DNA of 53,405 bases from Paraburkholderia sp. UYCP14C (GTDB taxonomy: Bacteria; Pseudomonadota; Gammaproteobacteria; Burkholderiales; Burkholderiaceae): assembly GCF_004197395.1 (NCBI RefSeq), contig NZ_SELS01000056.1:1-53405 (forward strand). The letters are read 5' to 3'. The position numbers were made by a program, and so were the translations under genes. The notes under the pieces were generated by a model that saw nothing but the letters and a program-made list of their open reading frames with translations, was not told the origin of the DNA and searched no databases. Shown piece after piece: positions 17,830 to 25,601 of the stretch; position 1 is the first letter of the stretch; every line of letters starts with the position of its first letter.

Positions 17830-18648
17830 TCACACTTCCACTTGGAGGTTTTCCACCTGCGGCGCCGTCTGCAACCAGGCACGCAGCGCGCGATTGACTT
17901 CGTCAGGCGCGGTCAGATTCACCATATGCCGCTCGTTCTCGATCACGACCGCGCGGCCGCGATGGGCGGCTTGCGCCATCTGTCTGGCCATTTCCGGCGT
18001 CGAGTTCGGATCGTCGGAGCCGGTGAGTACGAGGGCAGGGCAGGCGATCGTGTTCCAGCCGTCCGCATACACGTCGTCGCCGTTCGCGAAGGCCGTATAG
18101 GCGGTCGCGTAGCCACCGAGGTTCACCGCCATCAGCCACGACTCGACCCGTAGCGCGGCAACGCGTTGCGACTCCTCGGCCGTGAACCAGCGCTGCAACG
18201 GCGTGGCCACGTCGATCGCGCCCGAGCGCAGTTCGGCCGCGCGACGCAACACGGCATCGCGCGCTTGGACGGTGCGTCGATACACGCCGTTCAACACGGC
18301 AACGCGCCTGACCAGATCGGGGCGCGTGACCGCGACGCCCGCGGCGATCAACGAACCCATCGAATGGCCGGCCAGATTGACCGGGCCGATGTCCAGCGCC
18401 TCGATGAAGCTCGCTGCCCACTCGACGAACTGTTGCAGGCCCGCGCCCGGTTCCAGCGGATCGCTGCGACCGTGGCCCGGCATATCGACCGAGATCACGT
18501 GGAACTCGTGCGCCAGCGCTTCGATCTGCGGATACCACGCGAGCGCCTGCATGCCTACGCCGTGGATCAGCACCAGCGGTTCGCCGGTGCCGTGCTCCAG
18601 ATAGTGCGCGACGCGCTTAGTTGACAGCTGCAGGGTTCTTGACATCAT
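17830..18648 (-). CDS. Alpha/beta hydrolase, copy A
   Basis: 272 residues. The single-domain alpha/beta hydrolase shows the oxyanion segment VLIHGVGM, the DMPGHGRSD loop, the nucleophile elbow GHSMGS, an acidic residue in TGSDDPN and a final histidine in ERHMVNL. The start MMSRTLQL lies inside the end of the DUF1185 gene (32-base overlap), pointing to translational coupling. Hydrolases of this kind next to a flavin monooxygenase and reductase (RutD in the uracil pathway) cleave or release amide, carbamate or ester intermediates. It is a paralogue of the hydrolase at 20818-21741, sharing the LIHGVGM and DPNS segments. The actual substrate is unknown. Confidence 0.88.
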   Translation of the reverse strand: MMSRTLQLSTKRVAHYLEHGTGEPLVLIHGVGMQALAWYPQIEALAHEFHVISVDMPGHGRSDPLEPGAGLQQFVEWAASFIEALDIGPVNLAGHSMGSLIAAGVAVTRPDLVRRVAVLNGVYRRTVQARDAVLRRAAELRSGAIDVATPLQRWFTAEESQRVAALRVESWLMAVNLGGYATAYTAFANGDDVYADGWNTIACPALVLTGSDDPNSTPEMARQMAQAAHRGRAVVIENERHMVNLTAPDEVNRALRAWLQTAPQVENLQVEV

Positions 18649-19219
18649 TTCCGAGCTCTGCGAGGTCTTTGTAGCGATCGCCGATGCGGTGATGCGGACG
18701 GCCACCGATAGAGGCACCAATCGCGATCACGAGTTCGTCCGCGGCCGGCGCGTCGGCAATCGCAAACTGCAGCGTCAGGTAGTGCGAACGGCGGCCTTCG
18801 TCGTTCTTGTCCATCATCGGAATCAGCAGCGGCGCGTTGGCGGGGCCGCGCGTGTTGTTGAACGCCAGATACGACTTCGCGCCGACAGCCGAGCGATAGA
18901 TGTTGCCGAAGTGCAGCGTGTGGATCAGCGCGGACGCATGCTCGATCTCACCCGCAAGGCCGACGATCGCGCTCTTGCCGAACGCTTCAACCGCTTCGCC
19001 CGAACCGGCTTCGTCGATGATCAGTTTGGTCAGGTGCTCGCTCAATTGCGGCGCGAGCGCGCGAATCTCGGGCGACAGGTCTTCCACGTAACCGCGGCCC
19101 GCCCACGGGTTCTTGATCACCGCGGCCGCGCCGATCATTTTCAGCGGCCTGGCGGCGACTTTGTCACCGTCGACGAAGACGGTTTCGACATGGAGGATGG
19201 ATTTGCGAATCAGGCTCAT
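18617..19219 (-). CDS. DUF1185 (so-called amino acid synthesis) family protein
   Basis: 200 residues starting MSLIRKSILHVETVFVDGDK, with AGGAAG seven bases upstream. The family features are the repeated core with AAAVIKNPWAGRGYVEDLSPEI and GKSAIVGLAGEIEHASALIHTLHFGNIYR, and a C-terminal half with IPMMDKNDEGRRSHYLTLQFAI. Structures of homologues exist, but no reaction is established, and the amino acid synthesis label is only a database name. It is first in the left-arm operon, overlaps the hydrolase gene, and has two palindromic operators 38 bases upstream. An enzymatic role in the same pathway is inferred from position. Confidence 0.85.
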   Translation of the reverse strand: MSLIRKSILHVETVFVDGDKVAARPLKMIGAAAVIKNPWAGRGYVEDLSPEIRALAPQLSEHLTKLIIDEAGSGEAVEAFGKSAIVGLAGEIEHASALIHTLHFGNIYRSAVGAKSYLAFNNTRGPANAPLLIPMMDKNDEGRRSHYLTLQFAIADAPAADELVIAIGASIGGRPHHRIGDRYKDLAELGNDVKNPAAVN

Positions 19220-19256
19220 GGCAACTTCCTGAGTGGGTTGGATGTGTGAGGCATTG

Positions 19257-19281
19257 TGGTATACCATGTTACGGCATGCCA
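19257..19281. promoter_or_regulatory. Paired GntR-type operators upstream of the left arm
   Basis: TGGTATACCA (perfect palindrome, 19257-19266) and CGGCATGCCA (19272-19281), with centres 15 bp apart. Both match the element TGGNATNCCA seen again at 19789, 20655 and 20697; the second has one deviating end base. They lie just upstream of the DUF1185 start, where a promoter for the minus-strand arm is expected. Confidence 0.7.
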
Positions 19282-19453
19282 TGAGTGTTAACCCGGGGCG
19301 TCGCTAAGAGCCGCGTCCGGCGGGGAAAAGGGCGTTTTTGCGAGGGACTGGATGGCGATCGTCGACGCCAAAAAGAGGCGGCGGGGGTTCGTCAGACCGT
19401 CAACGAAGCGGCAGGCATGGCGCAAACCATTCCGGATTCAGAAAGGAGGAGAT

Positions 19454-19744
19454 ATGGCTGCATATTGGATCGCCCACGTGACCGTGCTCGACGCGGCGAA
19501 ATACAAGGACTACACGGACATCGCACCGCTGGCGTTCAACAAGTACGGCGCGGTGTTTCTCGCGCGCGGCGGCGTGTCGGAGGTTCTGGAGGGCGAGTCG
19601 TTCGAGCGACACGTCGTGATTCGGTTCAGGGACATGCAAACGGCGCTCGACTGCTACCACTCGCCCGAATATCAGGCCGCCAAACAGAAGCGCGATGGAC
19701 ATTGCCGGGCCCAGATCACGATCGTCGAAGGGCTGGGCGGCTGA
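19454..19744 (+). CDS. DUF1330-type small protein
   Basis: 96 residues starting MAAYWIAHVTVLDAAKYKDY, with an excellent AAGGAGG six bases upstream. This is the DUF1330 pattern, a ferredoxin-like alpha+beta barrel: the YW(I/V)A..TV.D...Y..Y start, a central GA.FLARGG strand, VVIRFRDMQTALDCYHSPEYQAAKQKR, and a final hydrophobic strand. No reaction is assigned to the family; members often accompany degradation genes. It is transcribed away from the left arm, between the two GntR-controlled promoters, and ends about 100 bases before the GntR gene, so it belongs to the hub of the cluster. Confidence 0.82.
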   Translation: MAAYWIAHVTVLDAAKYKDYTDIAPLAFNKYGAVFLARGGVSEVLEGESFERHVVIRFRDMQTALDCYHSPEYQAAKQKRDGHCRAQITIVEGLGG

Positions 19745-19788
19745 TTGTGCCCTTGCATGCAAGCCTGGACGTCAGATAAGTCATAATA

Positions 19789-19798
19789 TGGCATTCCA
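19789..19798. promoter_or_regulatory. GntR-type operator TGGCATTCCA upstream of the first GntR gene
   Basis: The same TGGNATNCCA element 48 bases before the regulator's start codon, consistent with autoregulation. Confidence 0.6.
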
Positions 19799-19846
19799 CG
19801 CCCGCACCTTGCGTGCGGGCTTTCGTCCATCGTCCCACAGCCGCCT

Positions 19847-20533
19847 ATGCAAGACCTCAAAATCGACCGCAATGTCAAAACCTTGCGTGAGCTCACGCTC
19901 GACAAACTGCGCGCCGCGATAGTCCAGGGATATTTCCGGCCGGGCACCCGACTCGTCGAACGCACGCTGTGCGACGAGCTGGGCGTGAGCCGCACCGTCG
20001 TGCGCGAGGTGCTGCGGCATCTGGAGACCGAAGGTCTGGTCGAGATCGTCGCGCGGCAAGGCCCGATCGTCGCGCGGCTCGACCCGGCTCAGGTCGGCGA
20101 GATCTATGAGTTGCGCGGGCTTCTCGAAGCGAACGCCGCGCGCGCCTGCGCCGAGGGCGCCACGCCGGAAGTGGTGCGGCAACTGCGCGAGGTCCGCGCA
20201 GTCATCGAAGACGCGTTCGAAAAAAGCGATCTGCCGCGCGTGCTCGAATACACCGAGCGCTTCTACGAAACGTTGTTCGAAGCCGCGAAGAAACAGGTGT
20301 CGCTCGCGGTCGTCACGTCGCTCAACGCGCGCATCAACCGCCTGCGCGCGTTGACCATCGCGACGCCGGGGCGCGGCGGCGACTCCAACCGCGAAATGAA
20401 CCAGCTGCTCGACGCGATCGAGCGGCGCGACGGCGACGCGGCCGCCGCGGCGTCGTTCGCGCATATCAAGCGGGTATCTGAACTGGCTTTGGCGGTGCTT
20501 GCCGCGCAGAACGAGGCGAGCGGCGACGCCTGA
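19847..20533 (+). CDS. GntR-family regulator, FCD subfamily, copy 1
   Basis: 228 residues. An N-terminal winged helix (about 12-80) contains TLRELTLDKLRAAIVQG, LVERTLCDELGVSRTVVREVLRHLE and GLVEIV. A C-terminal FCD ligand domain (about 85-220) has the metal- and ligand-binding pattern (EIYELRGLLEANAA, with later helices bearing Glu and His). FCD regulators usually repress catabolic operons and are released by a pathway acid or substrate. A GntR operator lies upstream and a strong terminator downstream. The DNA-reading helix is identical to that of the second GntR at 26696-27418, so the two may share operators. Confidence 0.92.
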   Translation: MQDLKIDRNVKTLRELTLDKLRAAIVQGYFRPGTRLVERTLCDELGVSRTVVREVLRHLETEGLVEIVARQGPIVARLDPAQVGEIYELRGLLEANAARACAEGATPEVVRQLREVRAVIEDAFEKSDLPRVLEYTERFYETLFEAAKKQVSLAVVTSLNARINRLRALTIATPGRGGDSNREMNQLLDAIERRDGDAAAAASFAHIKRVSELALAVLAAQNEASGDA

Positions 20534-20559
20534 GCCTGTCTGTAGTCGTCCCTACCAAC

Positions 20560-20589
20560 GCCGCCGGCTTTTGCCGGCGGCTTTTTTTT
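20560..20589 (+). terminator. Intrinsic terminator of the first GntR gene
   Basis: Perfect stem GCCGCCGGC/GCCGGCGGC with a TTTT loop, followed immediately by eight T residues. It lies 27 bases after the stop codon and insulates the regulator from the right-arm promoter. Confidence 0.95.
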
Positions 20590-20654
20590 GTCTGTTCGAT
20601 CGGGCAAACACGCGCATAGCCCAAAGCGTGCCAGTCTAACTCTCCCCAATATCA

Positions 20655-20710
20655 TGGTATTCCATAATACGTTGAGCATTGTTGTGGGCCATAAGATGGA
20701 ATACCATAAT
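20655..20710 (+). promoter_or_regulatory. Right-arm promoter with two GntR-type operators
   Basis: TGGTATTCCA (20655-20664) and TGGAATACCA (20697-20706) have centres 42 bp apart, about four helical turns, which would place bound dimers on the same DNA face. A possible -35 TTGTGG (20682-20687) and -10 CATAAT (20705-20710) are 17 bp apart, with the second operator overlapping the -10. This arrangement suggests repression, perhaps by looping. The promoter call is weaker than the operator call. Confidence 0.65.
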
Positions 20711-20755
20711 CTCATCGATTGAGATTTGCAGCTCGAAGCCTGAAAGGAGAACCCC

Positions 20756-20818
20756 ATGACGTTGGAAGCGTGCACGCTGCGTGGCTGTGGTCCGCATCGC
20801 AATCTGGAGCGTGTCTGA
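20756..20818 (+). CDS. Short leader ORF translationally coupled to hydrolase B
   Basis: A 20-codon frame encoding MTLEACTLRGCGPHRNLERV, with a better ribosome-binding site (AAAGGAGA) than the following gene. Its stop overlaps the hydrolase start as TGATG. It could be a regulatory leader peptide or a translation-coupling device. No regulatory codon run is obvious apart from two Cys codons. An alternative is that the hydrolase itself is initiated further upstream in its own frame and this peptide is fortuitous. Confidence 0.35.
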   Translation: MTLEACTLRGCGPHRNLERV

Positions 20819-21741
20819 TGAAGCCCGATCTGTCGCCGACGCGTGCGATCTCGCATCGCCAGCAGGGTCGAACCGCGGGCACCTGCTACAGCGTGTACGG
20901 GCCGCAATCGGACGCCGCTGCCGAAACCGTCGTGCTGATCCACGGCGTGGGCATGAACCAGAGCGTGTGGGCGCCGCAGATCGATGCGTTGTCCGGATCG
21001 TTTCGCGTCGTGGTCTACGACATGCTGGGGCACGGCGACAGCGTGCTGCCGAGCGCGGAGCCCACGCTCGACGAATACGCGGCGCAACTCGCGTCACTGC
21101 TCGACGCGCTGCGGATCGAGCGGGCGCACGTGGTCGGGCATTCGATGGGCGCGCTGGTCGCGCTCGAATTCGCGCTGACCCACCCGCAGCGCACGCTGAG
21201 CGTCGCCGCGTTGAACGCGGTGTACGACCGCACGCCGGCACAGCGCGAGGCGGTGATGACGCGCGCGGCCACGCTCGGCGATACGCGCGCCGACACCGGC
21301 GTGGACGGAACGCTGTCGCGCTGGTTCGGCGATCCGATTCCGGGGCACCTGACCCAGGCCGCGCAGGCGGTGCGCGCGCTGCTGCTTGCCGTCGATCCGG
21401 TGGGCTACGCGCGCACCTACCGCCTGTTCGCCTGCTCGGACGACGCGCACGTCGGGCGTCTCGCGAGTCTCGCGGTACCCGCGCTGTTTCTGACCGGCGA
21501 GGGAGATCCGAATTCGAGCGCGCAGATGTCGCAGGCGATGGCCGCGGCGGCACCACGTGGCCGCGCTGAAGTCATCGCGAACGCGCGCCACATGATGAAC
21601 GTCACCGACCCGGAGCGCGTGAACGCGAGCCTGCTTGCGTTCCTCGACGAAGCATCGGCGCAGCGACGCACGAATGCCGCAACGACCGCGACAACTACCG
21701 CAGCAACCACCGCAGTGCCAACCGGAGAACGCCATGGCTGA
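20818..21741 (+). CDS. Alpha/beta hydrolase, copy B
   Basis: 307 residues beginning MKPDLSPTRAISHRQQG; GGAG lies eight bases upstream. The hydrolase core carries VLIHGVGMNQSVW, DMLGHGDS, the nucleophile elbow GHSMGA, an acidic residue in TGEGDPNS and the histidine in ARHMMNV. The last 25 residues are a low-complexity Ala/Thr tail that copy A lacks. It heads the right-arm operon and overlaps the flavin reductase gene by eight bases, the same hydrolase-then-reductase order as in the left arm. It probably acts on a ring-opened or amide-type intermediate, an inference from the Rut-like neighbourhood. Confidence 0.88.
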   Translation: MKPDLSPTRAISHRQQGRTAGTCYSVYGPQSDAAAETVVLIHGVGMNQSVWAPQIDALSGSFRVVVYDMLGHGDSVLPSAEPTLDEYAAQLASLLDALRIERAHVVGHSMGALVALEFALTHPQRTLSVAALNAVYDRTPAQREAVMTRAATLGDTRADTGVDGTLSRWFGDPIPGHLTQAAQAVRALLLAVDPVGYARTYRLFACSDDAHVGRLASLAVPALFLTGEGDPNSSAQMSQAMAAAAPRGRAEVIANARHMMNVTDPERVNASLLAFLDEASAQRRTNAATTATTTAATTAVPTGERHG

Positions 21742-22702
21742 GCCGATCACCGCCCCGAGCGCGGAACCCGCTTTCGATATCGCCGAATTTCGTCGTGCGC
21801 TCGGCGCATTCGTGACGGGCGTGACCGTCGTCACGACGATCCAGCCGGACGGCTCGCCGCGCGGCTTCACGGCGAACTCGTTCACGTCGGTATCGCTCGA
21901 TCCGCCGCTGATTCTGGTGTGCATCGCGAAGACGGCGGCGAGTTACGCGGTGTTCTCGGACGCGCGCCGCTTCGCGGTCAGCGTGCTCGCGGAAGACCAG
22001 AAAAACGTGTCGGGCGTGTTCGCGTCGAAGGCCGCGGACAAGTTCGCGCAAGTGCCGTGGAGCACGCGCAAAACGGGCGCGCCGGTGATGGATGGCGCGG
22101 CGGCGAGCTTCGACTGCACGACGCATGAGGTGGTCGATGCGGGCGATCACATCATCCTGATCGGTCGCGTGGTGGACTTCGTGCAAACGAGTTCGTCGCC
22201 GCTTGGCTATTGCCGTGGCGCGTACGTGAACTTCAGCCTGTCGCAGGACGCGCTGGCCGCGGCCGGTGCGCGCGCGAAAGTCGGCGCGATCCTCGAGCAT
22301 CGCGACGGGCTCGTGCTCGTCGACACCGGCAAAGGCTTGGGTCTGCCAACGGGCATCAAGCTAGACCCGGCCAGCGACCCCGCAAGCCTGCACGGCGTGC
22401 TCGCGAAGCTCGGCCTGCAAGTGCATCTCGACTTTCTGTTCGCGGTATTCGAGGACGGCAGCGGCAAGGAGGCGGGCGTGCATATCTACTATCGCGGCCG
22501 CGTGATTCCGAACAGCTCGCCGTGGCTCGACAGCAGCGTTCGCATCGTGCCGCTGTCGCAGATTCCATGGGACGAAGTCAGCGACGCCGCCGTGCGCTCG
22601 ATGCTCGAACGCTATGAGCGCGAACGCAGGCAGGACGCGTTCGGCATTTACGTCGGCGATAGCGAAGCCGGCACCGTGCAGCCGCTCGGCATCGCTCATT
22701 GA
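21734..22702 (+). CDS. Flavin reductase with Nudix-like C-terminal domain, copy B
   Basis: 322 residues starting MAEPITAPS, overlapping the hydrolase stop. Residues about 18-175 are the flavin-reductase domain (RRALGAFVTGVTVVTT, GFTANSFTSVSLDPPLILVCIAKT, FAVSVLAEDQ, GYCRGAY). Residues about 185-310 are a Nudix-like fold (KVGAILEHRDGLVLVDTG) with no catalytic Nudix box. The end SMLERYERE...YVGD...GTVQPL matches copy A. No monooxygenase gene lies in this arm, so it may serve the left-arm luciferase-like enzyme or an enzyme outside the window, or have been kept under different induction conditions. Confidence 0.86.
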   Translation: MAEPITAPSAEPAFDIAEFRRALGAFVTGVTVVTTIQPDGSPRGFTANSFTSVSLDPPLILVCIAKTAASYAVFSDARRFAVSVLAEDQKNVSGVFASKAADKFAQVPWSTRKTGAPVMDGAAASFDCTTHEVVDAGDHIILIGRVVDFVQTSSSPLGYCRGAYVNFSLSQDALAAAGARAKVGAILEHRDGLVLVDTGKGLGLPTGIKLDPASDPASLHGVLAKLGLQVHLDFLFAVFEDGSGKEAGVHIYYRGRVIPNSSPWLDSSVRIVPLSQIPWDEVSDAAVRSMLERYERERRQDAFGIYVGDSEAGTVQPLGIAH

Positions 22703-22797
22703 ACGCGCTGCAATTGAAAACTCACAACCATGAAGCCGGCGCGTTTTCTCGCCGCCGGACCGACCAGGCAACATCCAACCGTATCCCGGAGACAGAC

Positions 22798-23829
22798 ATG
22801 AGCAGCAGAAGCAATTCGTTTATCGCGCCGTTGTTCGTTGCTTGCGCGACGACGCTCGCGGCAGCGTCCGCATTCGCGGCAGACCCGATCGTCTTCACGA
22901 GCTGGGGCGGCACCACGCAGTCGTCGCAACAGAAGAACTGGGCGCAGCCGTTCACGCAGGCGAGCGGCATCACCGTGTTGATGGATGGCCCGACCGACTA
23001 CGGCAAGTTGAAGGCGATGGTGGATAGCGGCAACGTGAGCTGGGACGTCGTCGATGTGGAAGGCGACTTCGCGTACGCCGCGCAAAAGGCCGGCCTGATC
23101 GAGCCGATCGACTACTCGGTCGTGAAGAAGGACGAACTGGACCCGCGCTTTGCGACGCCGGACGCGGTGGGCAGCTTCTATTACTCGTTCGTGCTCGGCT
23201 ACAACAAGGCGAAGTACACGGGCGCGCAGCCGCAGACGTGGGCCGATCTGTTCGACACCAAGAAATTCCCGGGCAAGCGCACGTTCTACAAGTGGTCGGC
23301 GCCGGGCGTGCTGGAAATCGCGCTGCTCGCCGATGGCGTGCCGCCGAACAAACTCTATCCGCTCGACCTCGACCGCGCGTTCAAGAAGCTCGACACGATC
23401 AAGAGCGACATCGTCTGGTGGAGCGGCGGCGCGCAGTCGCAGCAACTGCTCGCGTCGGGTGAAGCGCCGATCGGGATGTTCTGGAACGGGCGTTTGCACG
23501 CGCTCGCGCAGACCGGCGTGCCGGTCGGCATTTCCTGGAACCAGAACCTGACCGCCGCCGACATGCTGGTGATTCCGAAGGGCGCCAAGCACCGCGCGGA
23601 AGCGATGAAGTATCTGGCGGCCGCGACGAGCCCGCAGGCGCAAGCGAAATTCGCCGCCGAGACGGGCTATGCGCCGATCAACGTGAAGTCGGCCGCGCTG
23701 ATGCCGGCTGGCATCGCGAAGACACTGCCCGACCAGTACAAGGACTCGCAGATCAATCTCGACATGAAGTACTGGGCCGACAACCGCGACGCGATTGCGA
23801 AGCGCTGGTACGCGTGGCAATCGAAATAA
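22798..23829 (+). CDS. ABC transporter periplasmic substrate-binding protein (PotD/polyamine-type)
   Basis: 343 residues with a signal peptide ending ASAFA before ADPIVFTSWGG. The start FTSWGGTTQ, the DVVDVEGDFAYAA and GLIEPIDYS segments, SFYYSFVLGYNK, and WADLFDTKKFPGKRTFYKW are the usual landmarks of the spermidine/putrescine family of binding proteins, which also take up other amines, opines and phosphonates. It is preceded by a GGAGA site and starts the importer part of the right arm, about 95 bases after the reductase. The ligand is unknown; a polyamine-like or nitrogen-containing acid is suggested by family only. Confidence 0.9.
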   Translation: MSSRSNSFIAPLFVACATTLAAASAFAADPIVFTSWGGTTQSSQQKNWAQPFTQASGITVLMDGPTDYGKLKAMVDSGNVSWDVVDVEGDFAYAAQKAGLIEPIDYSVVKKDELDPRFATPDAVGSFYYSFVLGYNKAKYTGAQPQTWADLFDTKKFPGKRTFYKWSAPGVLEIALLADGVPPNKLYPLDLDRAFKKLDTIKSDIVWWSGGAQSQQLLASGEAPIGMFWNGRLHALAQTGVPVGISWNQNLTAADMLVIPKGAKHRAEAMKYLAAATSPQAQAKFAAETGYAPINVKSAALMPAGIAKTLPDQYKDSQINLDMKYWADNRDAIAKRWYAWQSK

Positions 23830-23904
23830 CCAGCACGGACCGACGTTAGAGCCGAGCGCCGAGCAGTGAACCGGCGCGCACAGAGACACGGAGCAGGAGA
23901 CATC

Positions 23905-24789
23905 ATGCCCAACGTAATGAGTACCGTCGCGCATCCGCCCGCGACGGCCGCGCGCAAGCGGCGCGACTGGCGCAGCGTCTGGCTGCTGACGCCGGCCATG
24001 CTGCTGCTGCTGATCTTCTTCCTGCTGCCGGTGCTGTCGCTGCTGTTGCGCAGCGTGCTAGAGCCGAGCCTGGGACTGGAGAACTATCAGCAACTGGTTG
24101 GTTCGACCACGTATCTGCGGGTCTTCGGCAATACCTTCCTCGTCGCGACGGTCGTAACGCTGGTCACGGTGCTGGTGGGCTTTCCGATGGCATGGCTGCT
24201 CGCGATCGCGCCGCGCAAGCTGAGCTCCGTGCTGTTCGCGATCCTGCTGCTGTCGATGTGGACCAACCTGCTCGCACGGACCTTCGCGTGGATGGTGCTG
24301 TTGCAGGGCACGGGTCCGATCAACCGCGCGCTGATGGCGATCGGCCTGATTCACGAACCGCTCGCGCTGGTGAACAACCTCACCGGCGTGACGATCGGTA
24401 TGACGTACATCATGCTGCCGTTCCTCGTGATGCCGCTGCACGCGACGCTGCGCGGCATCGACCCGTCGACGCTGCGAGCCGCCGCGGTCTGCGGCGCGAG
24501 CCGCTGGCAGGCATTCTGGCGCATCCTCGTGCCGCTCGCGATGCCGGGCGTGGCCTCCGGCGCGCTGATGGTATTCGTGATGGCGCTCGGCTACTTCGTC
24601 ACGCCCGCGCTGCTGGGTGGCCCGTCTTACATGATGCTCGCCGAACTCATCGCCCAGCTCGTGCAGGAACTGCTGAACTGGGGTCTCGCCGGTGCCGCCG
24701 CTTTCGTGCTGCTGAGCGTGACGCTCGTGCTCTATGCGTTGCAATTGCGCTTCACCGGCAGTGCGCGCGCCATTCAGGGAGGACGCTGA
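23905..24789 (+). CDS. ABC transporter permease (PotB-type)
   Basis: 294 residues with six predicted membrane helices; the cytoplasmic EAA-type coupling loop reads LRAAAVCGASRWQAFWRILVPLAMPG. CAGGAGA lies four bases upstream of the chosen ATG; a second in-frame ATG four codons on is possible. It forms the inner-membrane channel with the next permease. Confidence 0.9.
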   Translation: MPNVMSTVAHPPATAARKRRDWRSVWLLTPAMLLLLIFFLLPVLSLLLRSVLEPSLGLENYQQLVGSTTYLRVFGNTFLVATVVTLVTVLVGFPMAWLLAIAPRKLSSVLFAILLLSMWTNLLARTFAWMVLLQGTGPINRALMAIGLIHEPLALVNNLTGVTIGMTYIMLPFLVMPLHATLRGIDPSTLRAAAVCGASRWQAFWRILVPLAMPGVASGALMVFVMALGYFVTPALLGGPSYMMLAELIAQLVQELLNWGLAGAAAFVLLSVTLVLYALQLRFTGSARAIQGGR

Positions 24790-24790
24790 C

Positions 24791-25585
24791 ATGTTGCTCG
24801 ATTTCGATCGTCTCGGCGGGCTACGCTGGGCGTTGGTGGCGATAGGCGCTGCCGTTGCACTGTTTCTGTTGCTGCCGATCGTGTTCATCGTCGCGCTGTC
24901 GTTCGGCGATTCGCAGTGGCTGATTTTCCCGCCGCCGGGCTGGACGCTGGAGTGGTATCGGCAGCTTTTCACCGACGCGGGCTGGATCGACTCGCTGCTC
25001 ACGAGCGCGAAGCTGGCCGTGATCGTAATGGCGCTTTCGGTGCTGCTCGGGTTTCTTGCCTCGCTGGCGCTGGTGCGCGGCAAGTTCCGCGGCCGCGAAG
25101 CGGTGAAAGGCTTCTTCCTGACACCGATGGTGCTGCCCGTCGTCGTTCTGGCCGTCGCGCTGTATGCGTTCTTTCTGCGCATCGGCCTGAACGGCACGAT
25201 GACCGGCTTCGTGATCGGCCATCTGATCATCGCGCTGCCGTTCTCGATCATCTCCATCAGCAACTCGCTGGTGAGCTTCGATACGGCGCTCGAAGACGCG
25301 GCGCTGATCTGCGGCGCGTCGCCGCTCACCGTGAAGCTGCGCGTGACCCTTCCCGCGATCCGCCTCGGCCTGTTCGCCGCTGCGATCTTCGCGTTTCTCG
25401 CGTCGTGGGATGAAGTCGTGGTGTCGATCTTCATGTCGAGCCCGACACTCCAAACGCTGCCCGTGCGTATCTGGTCGACGCTGCGGCAGGACCTGACGCC
25501 CGTCGTTGCGGCGGCGTCTTCTCTGCTGGTCGCGTTGACGACCGTATTGATGCTGGCGGGCGCGGTGCTGCGCCGCGCGCGCTAA
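24791..25585 (+). CDS. ABC transporter permease (PotC-type)
   Basis: 264 residues with six predicted helices and the coupling loop LEDAALICGASPLTVKLRVTLPAIRLG. It starts two bases after the stop of the first permease, so the two are co-translated. It is the second half of the importer channel. Confidence 0.9.
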   Translation: MLLDFDRLGGLRWALVAIGAAVALFLLLPIVFIVALSFGDSQWLIFPPPGWTLEWYRQLFTDAGWIDSLLTSAKLAVIVMALSVLLGFLASLALVRGKFRGREAVKGFFLTPMVLPVVVLAVALYAFFLRIGLNGTMTGFVIGHLIIALPFSIISISNSLVSFDTALEDAALICGASPLTVKLRVTLPAIRLGLFAAAIFAFLASWDEVVVSIFMSSPTLQTLPVRIWSTLRQDLTPVVAAASSLLVALTTVLMLAGAVLRRAR

Positions 25586-25601
25586 CCGAGGTAAACAAGC
25601 C

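Noticed and set aside
12767-22702. Direct assignment of the cluster as the rut uracil operon
   Set aside because: Only the monooxygenase, reductase, hydrolase and permease types match; no RutB, RutC or RutE homologues are seen, and the DUF1185 protein, importer and dehydrogenases are extra. The comparison is kept as an analogy only.
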